64,000 nucleotides of DNA, taken from assembly GCA_039545355.1 (NCBI GenBank), contig BCJJ01000006.1:1521686-1585685 (forward strand), given 5' to 3'. Every line of letters begins with the position of its first letter. Positions within the stretch are counted from its first letter, which is position 1. The stretch is from Trichosporon coremiiforme. Its lineage: Eukaryota; Basidiomycota; Tremellomycetes; Trichosporonales; Trichosporonaceae. A program made the position numbers and the translations under genes. Under the pieces are notes generated by a model that worked only from the letters and a program-made list of their open reading frames with translations, was not told the DNA's origin and did not search any database. Of the stretch, positions 23,843 through 34,716 are shown in pieces.

Positions 23843-25429
23843 ATGACGTCCCTTGCTCTGCCCTCTTCCAACCACGGCTACGGCCGCACCGAGCACCCCG
23901 TTAGCGGTATCTTGCTGAATCGTTCTGATGACGGACGACCAGTCTCCCCGTTCCGACCCCGCGGTGGTTCAGACGATCGCGGCCTCCACGCCCAGGACCT
24001 GAAAGTCAACCTGGTAACTCCCGAAGGCGAGGAACAGCCCGCCGTCGCTCCCCCAGCCCACCCAACAATCGTCTTGCCGCAAGCCACTCCCCACCGTTCC
24101 CACTCTCCCCAACCGAGTTCTTCGACATCTGCTGGCGTGACTGCGCCCGGTGTCCACTCGCCCCGCATCCGCTTCGCGCCACTGCCCGAACCCAGGCCCC
24201 GATCGCTCTCCACCGGCCGCAATGTGGACTTCACACCGGGTGAGGGCCCCGAGGGCGAGCGAATCTACTCTGTCGGTCTCCAGAACATGGATTACGACGA
24301 CACGTTTTACACGACGGACGAGAACGAATCTGAGGACGACTCGGATGCTTCTATTGACTGGGGCAAGTGGATGACGCTCGGCATGTACCGCGACAAGAAG
24401 AAGTCGCGAAAGGGCCGGCCCTCGTCATTTACTAGCAACCACTCGGACCGTGACGACGTCGAATCGCACGATGGTTACTCGGGTCAGCCCTTGAAGAAGT
24501 CGGTCTCGACTGGCGGATTCATTGGCTCATCGCCGTTCCGCTTCACTCCCGAGATCGAGCGCAAAAAGCAAATGACCGGTTCTTCCGCTGGTGCCATGTT
24601 CATGGGCCGTCGTGGAAGCTCCGACAAGGGCGACAACCAGCACCGCCGCGGATCGGCGAGCGTCGACATGAAGCCCGTCCGCATGATCAACGGTAGGGTG
24701 TATGGCGCAAGGCGCGCCTCCGAAGCTGCGGCTGACGAGGCGGCCCGCCGACGCCGGTTGGAGCCCACCTTTGTCGAGTGGGGCAGCAGCCAGGGGGGCT
24801 ACGGCTCGACATCCAAGAGCGGAGCCGACGACGACGGAGGCGGCATGGCCTGGGTCAAGCGCAGGCGCGAGGAGCGTGAGCGCAAGGCTCGCGAGGCGAA
24901 GGAGGCTGAGGAGCGCGCCGCTGCCAATGGCGGTGCCCCCGCCGTTGCTGGCGAGGTTGGACCGATGGGTGAGCGTCTTACTTCCGAGACGCTCCCGCCA
25001 AGCCTCGTGCAGGGTGGCCACGGCAGCATGAGCAGCGCGTCGTCCAACGCCTCGGACGGCCAGCCCGCTCTCAGCCCGACAACACCAATGGAACGTCCGT
25101 CTGACCTTCCGCGCATCGTCTCGGGCAGCGCTGCGCCGCAGCCTGGCCATGTCGAGATGCTGAACAAGACAGACGCCGTTAACCACTCGGCCCCTCACGA
25201 CGGTGACCACCACGTTGTCTATGCCGTCAATGTCCCGAACCGCAAGGGATCCGAGGCGAGCTACCTGAGCAACGTGAGCAATACGACTGGATCCTCGCGT
25301 GACGAGGACGACGACGAGGATGACGAATACGCCGACGATGACGACGAGGAGGACGTGCCCATCGACGACCGCTGCACAAGAGCCGCCGGCGTCGAGGTCA
25401 TGTCTAAGCACCACAAGACGCAGGGGTAG
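23843..25429 (+). CDS. Uncharacterised acidic, low-complexity protein
   Basis: A single exon of 528 codons to the first stop. I do not recognise the family. Visible blocks: HPVSGILLNRSDDG near the N terminus; IRFAPLPEPRPRSL (about 122-135), where RIRF fits the loose RVxF docking motif of protein phosphatase 1; a well-formed segment with DYDDTFYTTDENESEDD and DWGKWMTLGMYRDKKK; a Lys/Arg/Glu-rich helix (WVKRRREERERKAREAKEA, about residue 335-355); and a run of about 25 acidic residues near the end. It looks like a largely disordered regulatory protein. The start at 23843 (MTSLALPSS) is preferred to the in-frame ATG at 23807 because the residues between are encoded by CACCAC leader repeats. The stop is TAG, and the same frame stays open and coding-like for 58 more codons to 25606. 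Confidence 0.8.
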   Translation: MTSLALPSSNHGYGRTEHPVSGILLNRSDDGRPVSPFRPRGGSDDRGLHAQDLKVNLVTPEGEEQPAVAPPAHPTIVLPQATPHRSHSPQPSSSTSAGVTAPGVHSPRIRFAPLPEPRPRSLSTGRNVDFTPGEGPEGERIYSVGLQNMDYDDTFYTTDENESEDDSDASIDWGKWMTLGMYRDKKKSRKGRPSSFTSNHSDRDDVESHDGYSGQPLKKSVSTGGFIGSSPFRFTPEIERKKQMTGSSAGAMFMGRRGSSDKGDNQHRRGSASVDMKPVRMINGRVYGARRASEAAADEAARRRRLEPTFVEWGSSQGGYGSTSKSGADDDGGGMAWVKRRREERERKAREAKEAEERAAANGGAPAVAGEVGPMGERLTSETLPPSLVQGGHGSMSSASSNASDGQPALSPTTPMERPSDLPRIVSGSAAPQPGHVEMLNKTDAVNHSAPHDGDHHVVYAVNVPNRKGSEASYLSNVSNTTGSSRDEDDDEDDEYADDDDEEDVPIDDRCTRAAGVEVMSKHHKTQG

Positions 25430-25606
25430 ATTCCCTCTGTCTTCCGGCGTCGGCGCGATGCGCCCCGCCCTACACCGGGACTGAAACCACGACCGCAGTC
25501 TCTGGTGCTCCCCAAAACGGGCTCGGCACGCGGCTCGCTTGATCTCACCTCGCTCCACAAGCGCCGGTACTCGCTGAACCTGCTGCGAACAAGCTCGCTC
25601 CGTTAA
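25430..25606 (+). other. In-frame coding-like extension after TAG
   Basis: The frame of the preceding gene continues for 58 sense codons to TAA at 25604-25606. The peptide is Arg/Pro/Ser/Leu-rich (it includes SLDLTSLHKRRYSLNLLR), with roughly 70% G or C at third positions, similar to the gene body. It could be read by leaky termination, joined by an unrecognised short intron (an in-frame 33-nt option with weak signals ends in this TAG), or be a remnant of a longer ancestral protein. Confidence 0.4.
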
Positions 25607-28561
25607 ATCATCACGCAACACCTCCCAGCGCTCAGCCCACCACAACTACCCAACAATAGATGCGTAAAGAAACTCAGAAAACCCACATCAGCCAGCACCG
25701 CAACAAACATTAGAGGCATAGGCGTCAAATTAAACCCTATCTGTATGGCCCGAAGTGGCCTGTAATCTGTTTCCTTTTCCTCCCAACTCAGTTGTTACAC
25801 CTGTATGATAGTCGCAGTCGTCACTAGTAGCACGTAGCACAGAATGAAATTTTGTCACTGTCGCCATGCGGGCCCAAAACTGCAGAGCAGCAGTGCACTT
25901 ACGAGTCGCGATAGTTAGATAGCTGAGATAACAGCGACCATAATGCCAAGGCGGTGCAATTCGCAACACGTCAGTGATCGACTGCGCTGCCAAGACATCA
26001 TCCAAGCCTCCAGATTGCATGCCAGGGAAGACCATGGCCGCGACTCGGGGAAGGCCGCCGGCGACCCATGTTGCTCAACTGAAGGGTGTGCTTTTGTAAG
26101 CGGACGCCATCGCAGTTCTGAGATCGCACGATGGCCAGTCGTATCCAGCGTCAGCATTCCATACATTTCATACACCCATACACCCATACAACTCACGGGT
26201 CCGTGCCAGATCATACCAGACACCGCGGTGACAAGCCAGATCGATGTTATCAGTGGCAAAGGCACGAAGGCGGTGCAAGACGCTGTTTTGTCTGGAAGTC
26301 TGGGCGTAGCTGGGCGTCGGGGCGTTGGGCGCATGACGGCGCCAAGACGAACCAAGCGGCCCGGAAAGGAATGCACTCGACCCCCCATTGTCCCTTGGCT
26401 CGTTCTGCGTGCGCCATTTCTCTCCCTCGTTATTGTGCAGAGGACACGATGTCTTGGGCCCCACGAGCAGGTGCGAGCAGCTGACACCTCTCCTCATCCT
26501 GGGTGTGTGCACGGTACACACGACTACGTAAAGCGACACACACACACACACAGATGTACTGCCAGATTGACACACAGACATAAAGGGTCACACGGATGAG
26601 ACGCCGCATTGCTCTGTCTGCACTGTATGTGAACGCCTCAGCCGAACTTCATTTGTGCCGGGTGCCAGCACCCCGTCCTAACCGTCCTCCCGTCCGACAA
26701 TCCAGCGATTCAGCGCGACAGACTGAACAGCAGATCAAGCAAGGGTTTAGGCAGAAACTCGACTCGCTTGACACTGAATGCAGCGCTGATCATTTGACAC
26801 TTGACACCCGCCAGGCCATTGGCAAACATAAATACCTCGCTCGGCGGGCGGCGGAGCGGTGCAGGGCACCGGACGCCCACTTTCTAATACCTCAAATGGT
26901 GCAGGCTCAGGATATCTTGCACCAGATTAATACCTCAAGCCTGTGTGAGATGCATGCTGGGTGCGTAACGATCCACAAGACTTATTGGCAACATCGTCCA
27001 GTGCTCTGCGTCACTCTGTTGTTACTGGCATCAGTCATGGTCTCAATCGCTCCCAGCGTCCAGAGGTGTGGGTGGGCAGCTCCGTCGGTAAGTGAGGTGT
27101 GGTTGGGTGGCAAAGTTGCAGGGGCTCAGCTGCAGATGCCGACGGAGCGCATTTCCGTGGCGCAGAGAAGCGGTGTTCATAATTGGAAGAGTGGCACTCA
27201 TCACGGTCCATACGTTGACAGCAGCCATCGACGCCCCAGACGAGGCCGCGTGTCGTCCCCCTCATGCTGTTGCTCGCCCCCAGCGCCGCCTCGCAAGTTT
27301 CGGGCAAACTGACCTGCGGAATTCGAAGTTCGGGGCAGGTGCACGTCTCACGAAAGTTGGGGGCCGCCACTGACTCACCTACACGCTGACGGCAGCCAGT
27401 GCCGAATCCCCAACGATCAGCAGTACGAGGGGCGTATGGTTCTATTCCGACTTTCTGGGGAACCCACACGCTAGAGAACTCTTGGCCCGCAGGGTCTGCT
27501 AGGCTTGCTTGACCTCGCCTATTCAGAACTAGACAAGGCATGCTCGGGCAAGAGTACCAGACTACTGCAAGCTGGCCGGGTTATGGACGGAGCTACACAT
27601 GCGCTAGCGGGGTCACAGGGGCCGACTAGCTCGCTGGTCTGCGGGATGTGTTCCACGCTGGCGAGAGTGGCAAGGGCGGCGATGTCCACGCCCAGCACAC
27701 GAGTCCGGATTGAGTAGGACTAGGCACTAGCCTGCTCTGGTTCAGTGGCGGACGCACTGGAACCGCTTGGAATCGTCCAATGCTGCTGCAAAAGCTGTGG
27801 TCACATTGGTAGCGCATCCGTTCCGGAGGCATGCTCCTCGCGTCACCCCGGCGTGGCGCCGGGATGCACCCGTCGATCACCGACCGTTACCACCTCACCT
27901 CACAGACACGTCGGCCAACATTGCCATGCGGTGGCTCGAGTTTGGGCGTGACCGTAGTTTGGAGACCATCATTGACATCTTCGTCTCTGCCTGATGGTGA
28001 ATGCTGATGTCCCACAGCACACGTGGACCCCGCCGGCTCGGCCGACGTCCGATATGCGCTCATGCAGATTAGCGTTCGGATTGCCACTTGAAACCACACA
28101 AGACAAACAGTCTGGTCCACACAGGGGCACCGCATGCGCTACGTCTCAACCTTTCCATAGGTATCTTGGTGGCGAAGATCGTAGTCTTGGAGAAGGAGAG
28201 CCCCCCACCCATTTGTTGCTGAGGCTATATGATGTCGCAAAAGTAACCGTCAGCGTGTGAGTAGGTGAAACAACCGCTGAAAGTCGGTTCACCACCTCCC
28301 GAGTGAGCAATTCCCAGTCGAACCAGTGCAAAGGGCATCGTGATGAGTATGTAACAAAGTTGAATATCGGTGGTCGCTGTCATCCAAGCGGTTCGACCCG
28401 TGCCTGAAATATTTTCCACGTGGTAACGGAACTAAAATGTCTGGGCTGTACTTTTCAACGCGGGCGGATCGGATAGGGAGCACCAGATTCGAGCGAGAGA
28501 GTGAGGAAAGTCGAGCTCAAGGTACATCTCCGAGGTCCGACATTTTCCACCGACATCAACA
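25607..28561. other. 3-kb gene-free interval with AC microsatellite
   Basis: No supported gene. Open frames at 25.9-27.3 kb on both strands have no recognisable domain and scattered codon choice. A dinucleotide AC tract lies at 26536-26552. The 28.3-28.56 kb end should be the promoter and leader of RSM10. Confidence 0.5.
26536..26552. repeat. (AC)n microsatellite
   Basis: About 8.5 copies of AC in an otherwise featureless interval. Confidence 0.85.
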
Positions 28562-29583
28562 ATGGCGAGCCGAACGATATTTGGGCTGTCGCGGGCTGTG
28601 CGGGCCGTACCGCGGGTGACCCCGTGCGTCGCCTCAAGCTCTCGCTTCTCGTGAGTCGTGTGTCCGGGCGACGGAGGTGATGTGCGCTTGGGTTTTCCTA
28701 GTGCCGCGCTCTTCGCAGCTGAGTATCTCCTTCTTGCAGCTAACCTTGCAGGTCGACGGACGCCGTCACCGCCTCCTCTAGCGATGCCGCCCCGGTTGAC
28801 CCCTTCAAGGGAAGGCTTGTTATCGAGAACGGCATCGTGCACCCCCCTGTCCTGGCTGAGGAGACCGCGAAGTCGTTCAACTTCCCTCCGCTCAAGAAGG
28901 TGCCGAGGACGCACGGCGTGCTGGTCGCGACGATTCACCTGCGCGCCTACTTTGCGTACCACGTCGACCTGCAGTCCAACTTTGCGCTGCACGCCGCGGC
29001 CAACCTGAACATGCCGACGTCGGGCATCATTTCGATGCCGAAAACGAAGGAGCTCGTGACCGTCATCAAGTCGCCGTTCGTGCACAAGAAGTCGCAGGAG
29101 AACTTCACCCGTTACACGCACAAGCGTTCGATCAAGATCTACGACTCTGACCCCGAGGTCGTCGACCTGTTCCTCCGGTATCTGAAGCGCAACTCTGTCG
29201 GCGGCGTCGGCATCAAGTGCTACCTCCATGAGTGGGAGGAGTTCGGTTTCGGATCCAAGGACATCGCCCCCATCGAGCACCTCAAGGAGGCGAGCTCAAA
29301 GGCCCAGGCTGCTGCTCGTGTGAAGGACCTCGTTAAGGAGCTCGGAGGAGAGACGTTCCAGGCTCCCAAGCCCTCCGCTCCTTCCGTGCAGAAGGTTGCG
29401 GAGAACCCCGAGGGTGAGGTTGCCGCTGAGGAGGCGAAGATCGAGGAGGTTGCCGAAGAGGCTGAGGAGGCCAAGTCGGACGCTGAGCTGAAGGCTGAGG
29501 CTGCGGCCCCGAAGGAGGAGGCCAAGCCCGAGACCCCTAAGGAGGAGGCCAAGCCTGCCGCCGACTCCACCACCAAGCAATAG
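28562..29583 (+). CDS. RSM10: Mitochondrial small ribosomal subunit protein uS10m
   Basis: Two exons, 28562-28650 and 28752-29583 (306 aa). The N terminus (MASRTIFGLSRAVRAVPR) has the basic amphipathic look of a mitochondrial presequence. The S10 domain covers about residues 85-185 with HGVLVATIHLRAYFAYHVD, GIISMPKTKE, SPFVHKKSQENF and RSIKIYDSDPEVVDLFL. uS10m belongs to the head of the mitochondrial 37S subunit. Unlike bacterial S10, the protein has a tail of about 95 residues of Ala/Glu/Lys/Pro with repeated PKEEAKP units near the end. Its role is unknown. Convergent with SEC17, with only 84 bp between the stops. Confidence 0.92.
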
Positions 29584-29667
29584 TCATAGAACATATCATG
29601 CCACTCATCATGCTCATTCCTAAAACGCGGACACGGGAACCTCATCTAAGATACATCTGATACAAAC

Positions 29668-30654
29668 CTAAAGAAGACTGCTTTCCTCCTCCTCAAGCGC
29701 CCTCTTGACCTTGAGAAGAATGTTCGTCTTCCAGTTGTCAAGCTTGGAAATCTGGTCATAGTTGAACACGGCCGAGGTGTAGCGCTCCACGTCGCCTTCC
29801 TCACACGCATCGACGAGCTCGCGGGCAAACTTAGCCTCGCGCGTCGAAGGGAAGGTGACGTCCTTCTGGTCGAACGAATCGAGCAGTTTCCTAGCCGTGA
29901 CGAGATCTCCGGTCGCGATGGCGCACATGACAGCTCGCAGGAAGTAGTCCTTGACGCTGTACTTCGTGAGCGGGGACGTGAGCGACCAGTCGGCGACGGT
30001 AACGTAGTTGTCGATCGCACGGCGGTAATCTCCGAGCTCGGCGCTGAGCTCCGCAGCCTGCTGGTAACACTGGTTCGCAGTGGCGTTCGCGTCCTCCTGC
30101 TTGTACCAGTCGCCGGCGCGCTGGTAGCTGTCCCGCGCCTGTTGAATGTCGAGCCCGTCCTGAGCGTAGATCTGCGCAATCTCCTTCTCCCGGTCCGCAG
30201 CCTGTCGGAAGTTACCCGACTCCGTGATCAGCTTGATGCACTGGTGCAGAGCATTAACGGCGGCTGAATGTTAGCTACTAGTGCTCAACAACGAGCTCAA
30301 AACTCACCTTGAGGGTCCGACTTCTTGTAGCTCTTGCCAGCGTTGTGATAGGCATTCATTGCGTCGTTCTTCTCGTCGGCCTTGATGCGGCACGCGGCCT
30401 CGCGCTCAAACGCCTTGCCGGAGTCGGTCCATCGGGACTCGATCTTGTATGCATTGGCGGCCTGGTGGTGTCAGCCGCAAACAGCTCCGCCTCCACACAG
30501 CCCCGCCGGTGCCAAGTCGGGTCCTCATCGCACGTACCTGCTGGAAGAGGTCGGCAGCGTCCTCCCACTTGGAGGAGCTCGAGGAGAACCATCCAGTGGA
30601 AGAGGAGGCCTTCTTCTCGGCCTTTGCGAGGAGTTCGTCACCTCGTCCGCCCAT
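29668..30654 (-). CDS. SEC17: Alpha-SNAP, vesicle fusion adaptor SEC17
   Basis: Three exons: 30654-30538, 30461-30308, 30263-29668 (288 aa, the usual length of the family). Alpha-SNAP binds assembled SNARE complexes and recruits the NSF/Sec18 ATPase to pull them apart after membrane fusion. The all-helical TPR-like fold is seen throughout: WEDAADLFQQAANAYK, AFEREAACRIKADEKNDA, YHNAGKSYKKSDP, QAADREKEIAQIY and the conserved C-terminal region ending TNILLKVKRALEEEESSLL. The C-terminal Leu is the residue known to stimulate Sec18 in yeast. Introns of 76 and 44 nt. Divergent from the U2AF small subunit with 404 bp between. Confidence 0.95.
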
Positions 30655-31058
30655 GTTGATGTTGTGTAAGCAATGAACGTTCTGGTACAGCTTTCGATCG
30701 GTCTCGCTCACACCGGTGACGTTGCGCAGTTCGCGCCACCCAAGCGCACTGAACGGTGGACCGTGGGAGAATGACCCGGAAACGGGCGGTGATTCCTGCT
30801 GATTCAGCCTGTGGCGGTCGCCTGGCGCGCGTCTCGGCTGACGCCTTAACATGACGCTCATGTTATTGCTGAGGATGCATGTCACCCAATCCACACTCTT
30901 ACACTTCGTCTTTAATTCTCGAAAACACGCACTACTCTGCATCTGTCGATCTCAACAAGCATCCTGTCCTTGTCAGAGTCAGAGATATCAACACTCACGC
31001 GTGCCTGGATTGAAACAGCTACAGCTACAGCATTCCAAAGGAGTAAACAAAATTCAAG
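30655..31058. promoter_or_regulatory. Shared upstream region SEC17 / U2AF small subunit
   Basis: 404 bp between two divergent start codons must hold both promoters. I see no clear TATA box or other motif I would name. Confidence 0.45.
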
Positions 31059-31921
31059 ATGGCGTCTCATCTCGCCAACATCTAGTGAGTAAAGAGCTTC
31101 ATGAGCTTTGAGTATGAGCAGTAGCTAACAATAACAGCGGCACTGAGCAAGACCGTGTCAACTGCTCGTTCTACCTCAAGATCGGCGCTTGCCGTCACGG
31201 AGATCGTTGTTCGAGGTGAGTTCGTACAGTACCGCCCATGAACTAACGAACAGGAAGCACATCAAGCCGCAGTTCTCGCAGACGGTGCTGCTCCCGAACG
31301 TGTACAACAACCCGTCGCATACGCCGGAAGGACTGACGATGACGAAAGATGAGCTGCAGGCCGACTTCGACCGGTTCTACGAGGACTTCTTCATGTGAGT
31401 GACCAAGCAGCTTTGCTTGTGTCGAAAAGCAGCTGACCTCAGTGAGCTGTGCAAGTACGGTAACGTGCAGGAGATGCACGTGTGCGACAACATCGGTGAC
31501 CACCTCGAGGGCAACGTCTATGTGCGGTACGAGTGGGAGGCTGAGGCGAACAAGGCGGTTGAGCAGCTCAACAACCGGTGGTACGGCATGCGCCCGTTGC
31601 ACGCCGAGCTGTCTCCCGTTAGCGACTTCCGCGAGGCGTGCTGTCGCCAGAACGAGCTCGGCGAGTGCAAGCGCGAAGGGTGAGTGCTACAATGTCACCT
31701 TTCCATTAGCTGACGTCAGATTCTGCAACTTCATGCACCTGTGCCACCCGACCAAGTCGCTCGTGTCGTCGCTGCACGCGAGCCAGCGTGTCTCGCGACG
31801 AACCGATGGAGCGAACGGCGCCGCGGGCCAGGACTCGTCCGACCTGGGCTGGACGCCAGGCGCTGCGCGCACCGACTCACGCGGCTGGGTCCCGCCCAGC
31901 GCTCGCAACGGCCGTGACTAG
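31059..31921 (+). CDS. U2AF1: U2 snRNP auxiliary factor small subunit (U2AF35/U2AF23)
   Basis: Five exons: 31059-31084, 31138-31215, 31254-31394, 31443-31679, 31720-31921 (227 aa). The small U2AF subunit reads the AG at 3' splice sites in the nucleus. Domain order is classical: zinc finger 1 ([20 protein letters not shown]), a UHM/RRM ([12 protein letters not shown] to [10 protein letters not shown]) containing [20 protein letters not shown], and zinc finger 2 ([20 protein letters not shown]). The C-terminal tail is short and lacks an RS repeat, as in the fission yeast U2AF23. This matters here because introns in this genome leave almost no polypyrimidine tract, so AG recognition may be especially important (inference). 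Confidence 0.95.
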
Positions 31922-32054
31922 AACTTCCCTCCGTAACATAACCGTCCGGATCGTGTATCTGTAGTAGTAGCGTAGATGTCATTCAGCAGTCTCCTGCATT
32001 GTCATAACTGTCAAAGGATGGTGCATCTAGGTCTAGGGTTGTATAGGGAGGTGG

Positions 32055-32781
32055 TTAGAGCAGCTTGAGCTTGCCGGTGACCTGATTGATGAGGCGGGCA
32101 GGTCCGGGTCCGATGCCGAGCACGGTCTTGCTGCCCGGCGCGACCTGCGTGCGGCCGGCGTCCTGGATCGTGCGCGCGCAGAGGTTCAGGCTACGGGCGT
32201 GGCGAGCCAAGTCATCGATGTCCTCCGTGGTCGGAGCCTTGAGGCAGATCTTGGGCTGGCCGTACATCTTCCACCGGTTAACGAGCTGAAGGTCAGCTCA
32301 GCACGCAATGTCAGAGCGCTCATCCCCGGTCCCACATCGCACCCCACGAGATAAGGCTCAACTCACCCTAGCGTTGCTCTTGGCAAGCGTCTCGTAGCAA
32401 GCCAGCGTGGCGTGTCCGCACTGCGCGCCAATCTTGCCCTTGCTCATCTTCAGGCTCTCGTTGACCACGAGGACGAGCTTGATCTCGTCGCCGCCGGGCT
32501 TGAGCGATCCGAGGTCGGCGGCATTGGCAGCCGCCTCGTCTTCGAAGTCGCTGTCCGCGTCCGTTCCGCCCTCAGAGGTGACGCTGTCGGAGCGCTCGCG
32601 CCGCGGCGTCTTCGGCTTGGCGAGCACGACGGCCTGCGGCGCCAGCGCCTTGTGCGCGCCGTAGCCCGCCACAAAGGCGGCAAGGGCGAACGCGATGGGG
32701 ATAGGGGCGAGGGCCGCTGCATGTCAGCTGGACTTAACCATTCTGAAGCTTACCAGTGACGTTTTCCCGGAGCGTGCTCAT
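32055..32781 (-). CDS. PTH2: Peptidyl-tRNA hydrolase 2
   Basis: Three exons: 32781-32754, 32716-32367, 32285-32055 (202 aa). PTH2 cleaves peptidyl-tRNA released from stalled ribosomes. The catalytic domain begins with DEIKLVLVVNESLKMSKGKI and continues with AQCGHATLACYETL, KICLKAPTTEDIDDLA, GRTQVAPGSKTVLGIGPGP and the closing INQVTGKLKLL, all diagnostic of the archaeal/eukaryotic Pth2 family. A hydrophobic N-terminal segment (PIPIAFALAAFVAGYG) may anchor it in the outer mitochondrial membrane, as for other eukaryotic Pth2 proteins. A Ser/Asp/Glu linker joins the two. Divergent from NAA50 (215 bp) and convergent with U2AF1 (133 bp). Confidence 0.95.
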
Positions 32782-32996
32782 TGTGCAGATGAAGGTGATG
32801 ACAACACTTCAAGCTGTTGTTTCAGTCGCCGCCCAGACAGAGGGAAGGAACGGGGAACCCAACTTTCTAATCTGGGTCACGTGATACGAAAACGACCTCC
32901 GCGCCGATCGCGTCTGAGCTCCTGGCTAAGGTCGACATGGACATGGCTGGGTCGGTGGTCTGCAGCAACGTCAGAAACACCAAAACATCGACCAAC
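32782..32996. promoter_or_regulatory. Shared promoter region PTH2 / NAA50
   Basis: 215 bp between divergent start codons. An in-frame ATG for NAA50 also exists at 32937, which would shorten this region to 155 bp. Confidence 0.45.
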
Positions 32997-34142
32997 ATGG
33001 CTCCCGCGCCCGCCACCCACACGTACTCGACTGCGGGAACTGTGAGCTCGCCGCTTGACCTCGACAAGGTCCGTGGCGAGCACGAGGCTGTCAACGTTAA
33101 CGGCGGAGGACGCAAGATCAGCCCCAAGCCCAAGGTGACGCTGACGTCGCTGACGGTGAACAACGTGAGTGCGCTGCCGAGCGGAGTGAGGCTTTGAGTC
33201 TCAATACTCTCTGTCGTTCGCACTTACTCTGGCCTTTTATGCCCATCCGTGGTCTAGCCCGTCTTCTCCGAAGCTCAAGACTTTGGCAGTGACGATAGCT
33301 CAGGAGAGGTGTCCGCGAAGCTTGCCAGCGTATTTGGCTCAAGCTGACTCCAGTCCGGCACGCTGCGCAAGCTGAACTCGATTGTGCTCCCGATCGTCTA
33401 CTCGGACAAGTTCTACAAGGACGTGCTCGACCCGCAGCTCGACGACGTCAACAAGCTCGTCTACTACCAGGACATCCCTGTTGGTGCCTGCTGCTGCCGC
33501 ATCGAGGAGAAGAAGAAGGAGCCCCCGGTGCTGGCTATTCTGACGCTTGCGTGAGTAGAGAACTGAGGCGAGCCGAGCGAGCCGTTCACGCCGCCTCTCC
33601 CTCGTGATAGGGCTGCTCGCTTCGTTTGAAAAGTTGAGATGTCGTATCGTAGGGAGAACCAAGAGGTAGTCCAGGAGTGATTCAGGTAGAGGAGGGGAGG
33701 GAGAGGGCTCAAGAGAAGCGTCTATCTCTCTGCAGTTTAGCTAACCCCAGTGTTCTCGCGCCGTACCGCTCCCAAGGTCTCGGCAGTGCGCTCGTGACCT
33801 CCGCCCTCCGTGCCGCGCTGCACCCCACGACCCCGCCGCCGCCGACCCCTCCCTCGACTGGCGTCGCGACCCGCGCGGCCCTCACCCCCGCCAAGCCTCG
33901 GCAGCCGATCAACCGCGCCCTCGTCCACGTCCAGGTCGGCAACGACTCGGCGCGCAAGTTCTACGAGCGGCTCGGATTCAAGGAGTCTGGCGTGTGAGTA
34001 CTCTAGCTCTAACAGCGTGCGACGGAAAGCTAATACCAGCGACGAGACGTACTACTCCAAGATGGAGCCGCGGGCGGCGTGGATCCTTACGCTCGATGAC
34101 ATCGCCGCTTCTCTTGGCGAGACCGCCCAGAACGGCAAGTAG
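32997..34142 (+). CDS. NAA50: N-alpha-acetyltransferase 50 (NatE catalytic subunit type)
   Basis: Four exons: 32997-33164, 33354-33550, 33751-33993, 34040-34142 (236 aa). The GNAT fold is clear: LRKLNSIVLPIVYSDKFYKDVL, LVYYQDIPVGACCCRIE, the acetyl-CoA loop APYRSQGLGSALV, VHVQVGNDSARKFYERLGF and YYSKMEPRAAWIL. These match the Naa50 family, which acetylates protein N termini co-translationally next to NatA. An insert of about 30 Pro/Thr/Ala residues follows the acetyl-CoA loop. Introns 1 and 2 (189 and 200 nt) are much longer than those of neighbouring genes. The start at 32997 is preferred; a start at 32937 would add 20 residues. Confidence 0.92.
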
Positions 34143-34368
34143 ACCTAGTGTAGTATAGACGGCCAGATCCATCTGCATATATCATCTTAACGCTCGCAAC
34201 AGAAGGACATTGATATGACGTTTCATACGCTTCTCCGCTGCTGTTGCTTCTTTTTCTTCTATGGCAATATGGGCGCCTGGGCGCACCTGTGTCGGTGTGT
34301 GGTTACAAGTGACGAATGAGGTGGCGTGGTGGCGTGGTTCTACTGTTCTGTATATCATGTGTCTACTG

Positions 34369-34716
34369 TTAACGGTCTTCGCGGCCGGGTGCCTCCTGCA
34401 ACCGCTGGAAGCTGGAGCTGCCCGGCTGCATGGTGTACACTCCCCACTGGCTGTCTGCAGCTGAGCCATTAGGAGAGAGGCTGCGCCGCGAAGAGGCGTC
34501 GATCGAACGGAAAGGGTGTACCAGGTGGTTAATGGACATGCCTCTGAACGACGAGGTCCCGAAAGGGTGGTCGTAGTACTGCCGATTGGCGGCGGACGCC
34601 GGGCTGACAATCGAGCTGGCAGGGCGGAGACCGACAAGCGAGAGGCCGAGCGCCGACGAGCTGGGAGACGCAGGAAGCATGTTCAGAGGCCAGCCCAGCT
34701 GACTGCGGCTGCCGTT
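34369..34716 (-). other. In-frame coding-like extension after TAG of the Myb/SANT gene
   Basis: Directly after the TAG at 34719-34717 the same frame continues for 115 sense codons to TAA. The peptide is Ser/Pro-rich with ordered-looking pieces (ANRQYYDHPFGTSSFRGMS, INHLVHPFRSIDASSRR). Third positions are about 80% G or C, well above the neighbouring 3' sequence. Possible explanations are leaky termination at UAG, or a 60-nt in-frame intron beginning GTAGAA (34721) and ending CCCAG, with TCTGAAC as branch site. That donor is weak compared with the GTGAGT type used elsewhere. Confidence 0.5.

Noticed and set aside
24527..25645. Long open frame (372 codons) antisense to the gene at 23843
   Set aside because: Antisense shadow of a GC-rich coding exon; it has no domain and no splice or promoter context.
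33165..33750. Possible snoRNAs in the two long introns of NAA50
   Set aside because: No convincing paired C and D boxes or H/ACA hairpins could be found by eye.
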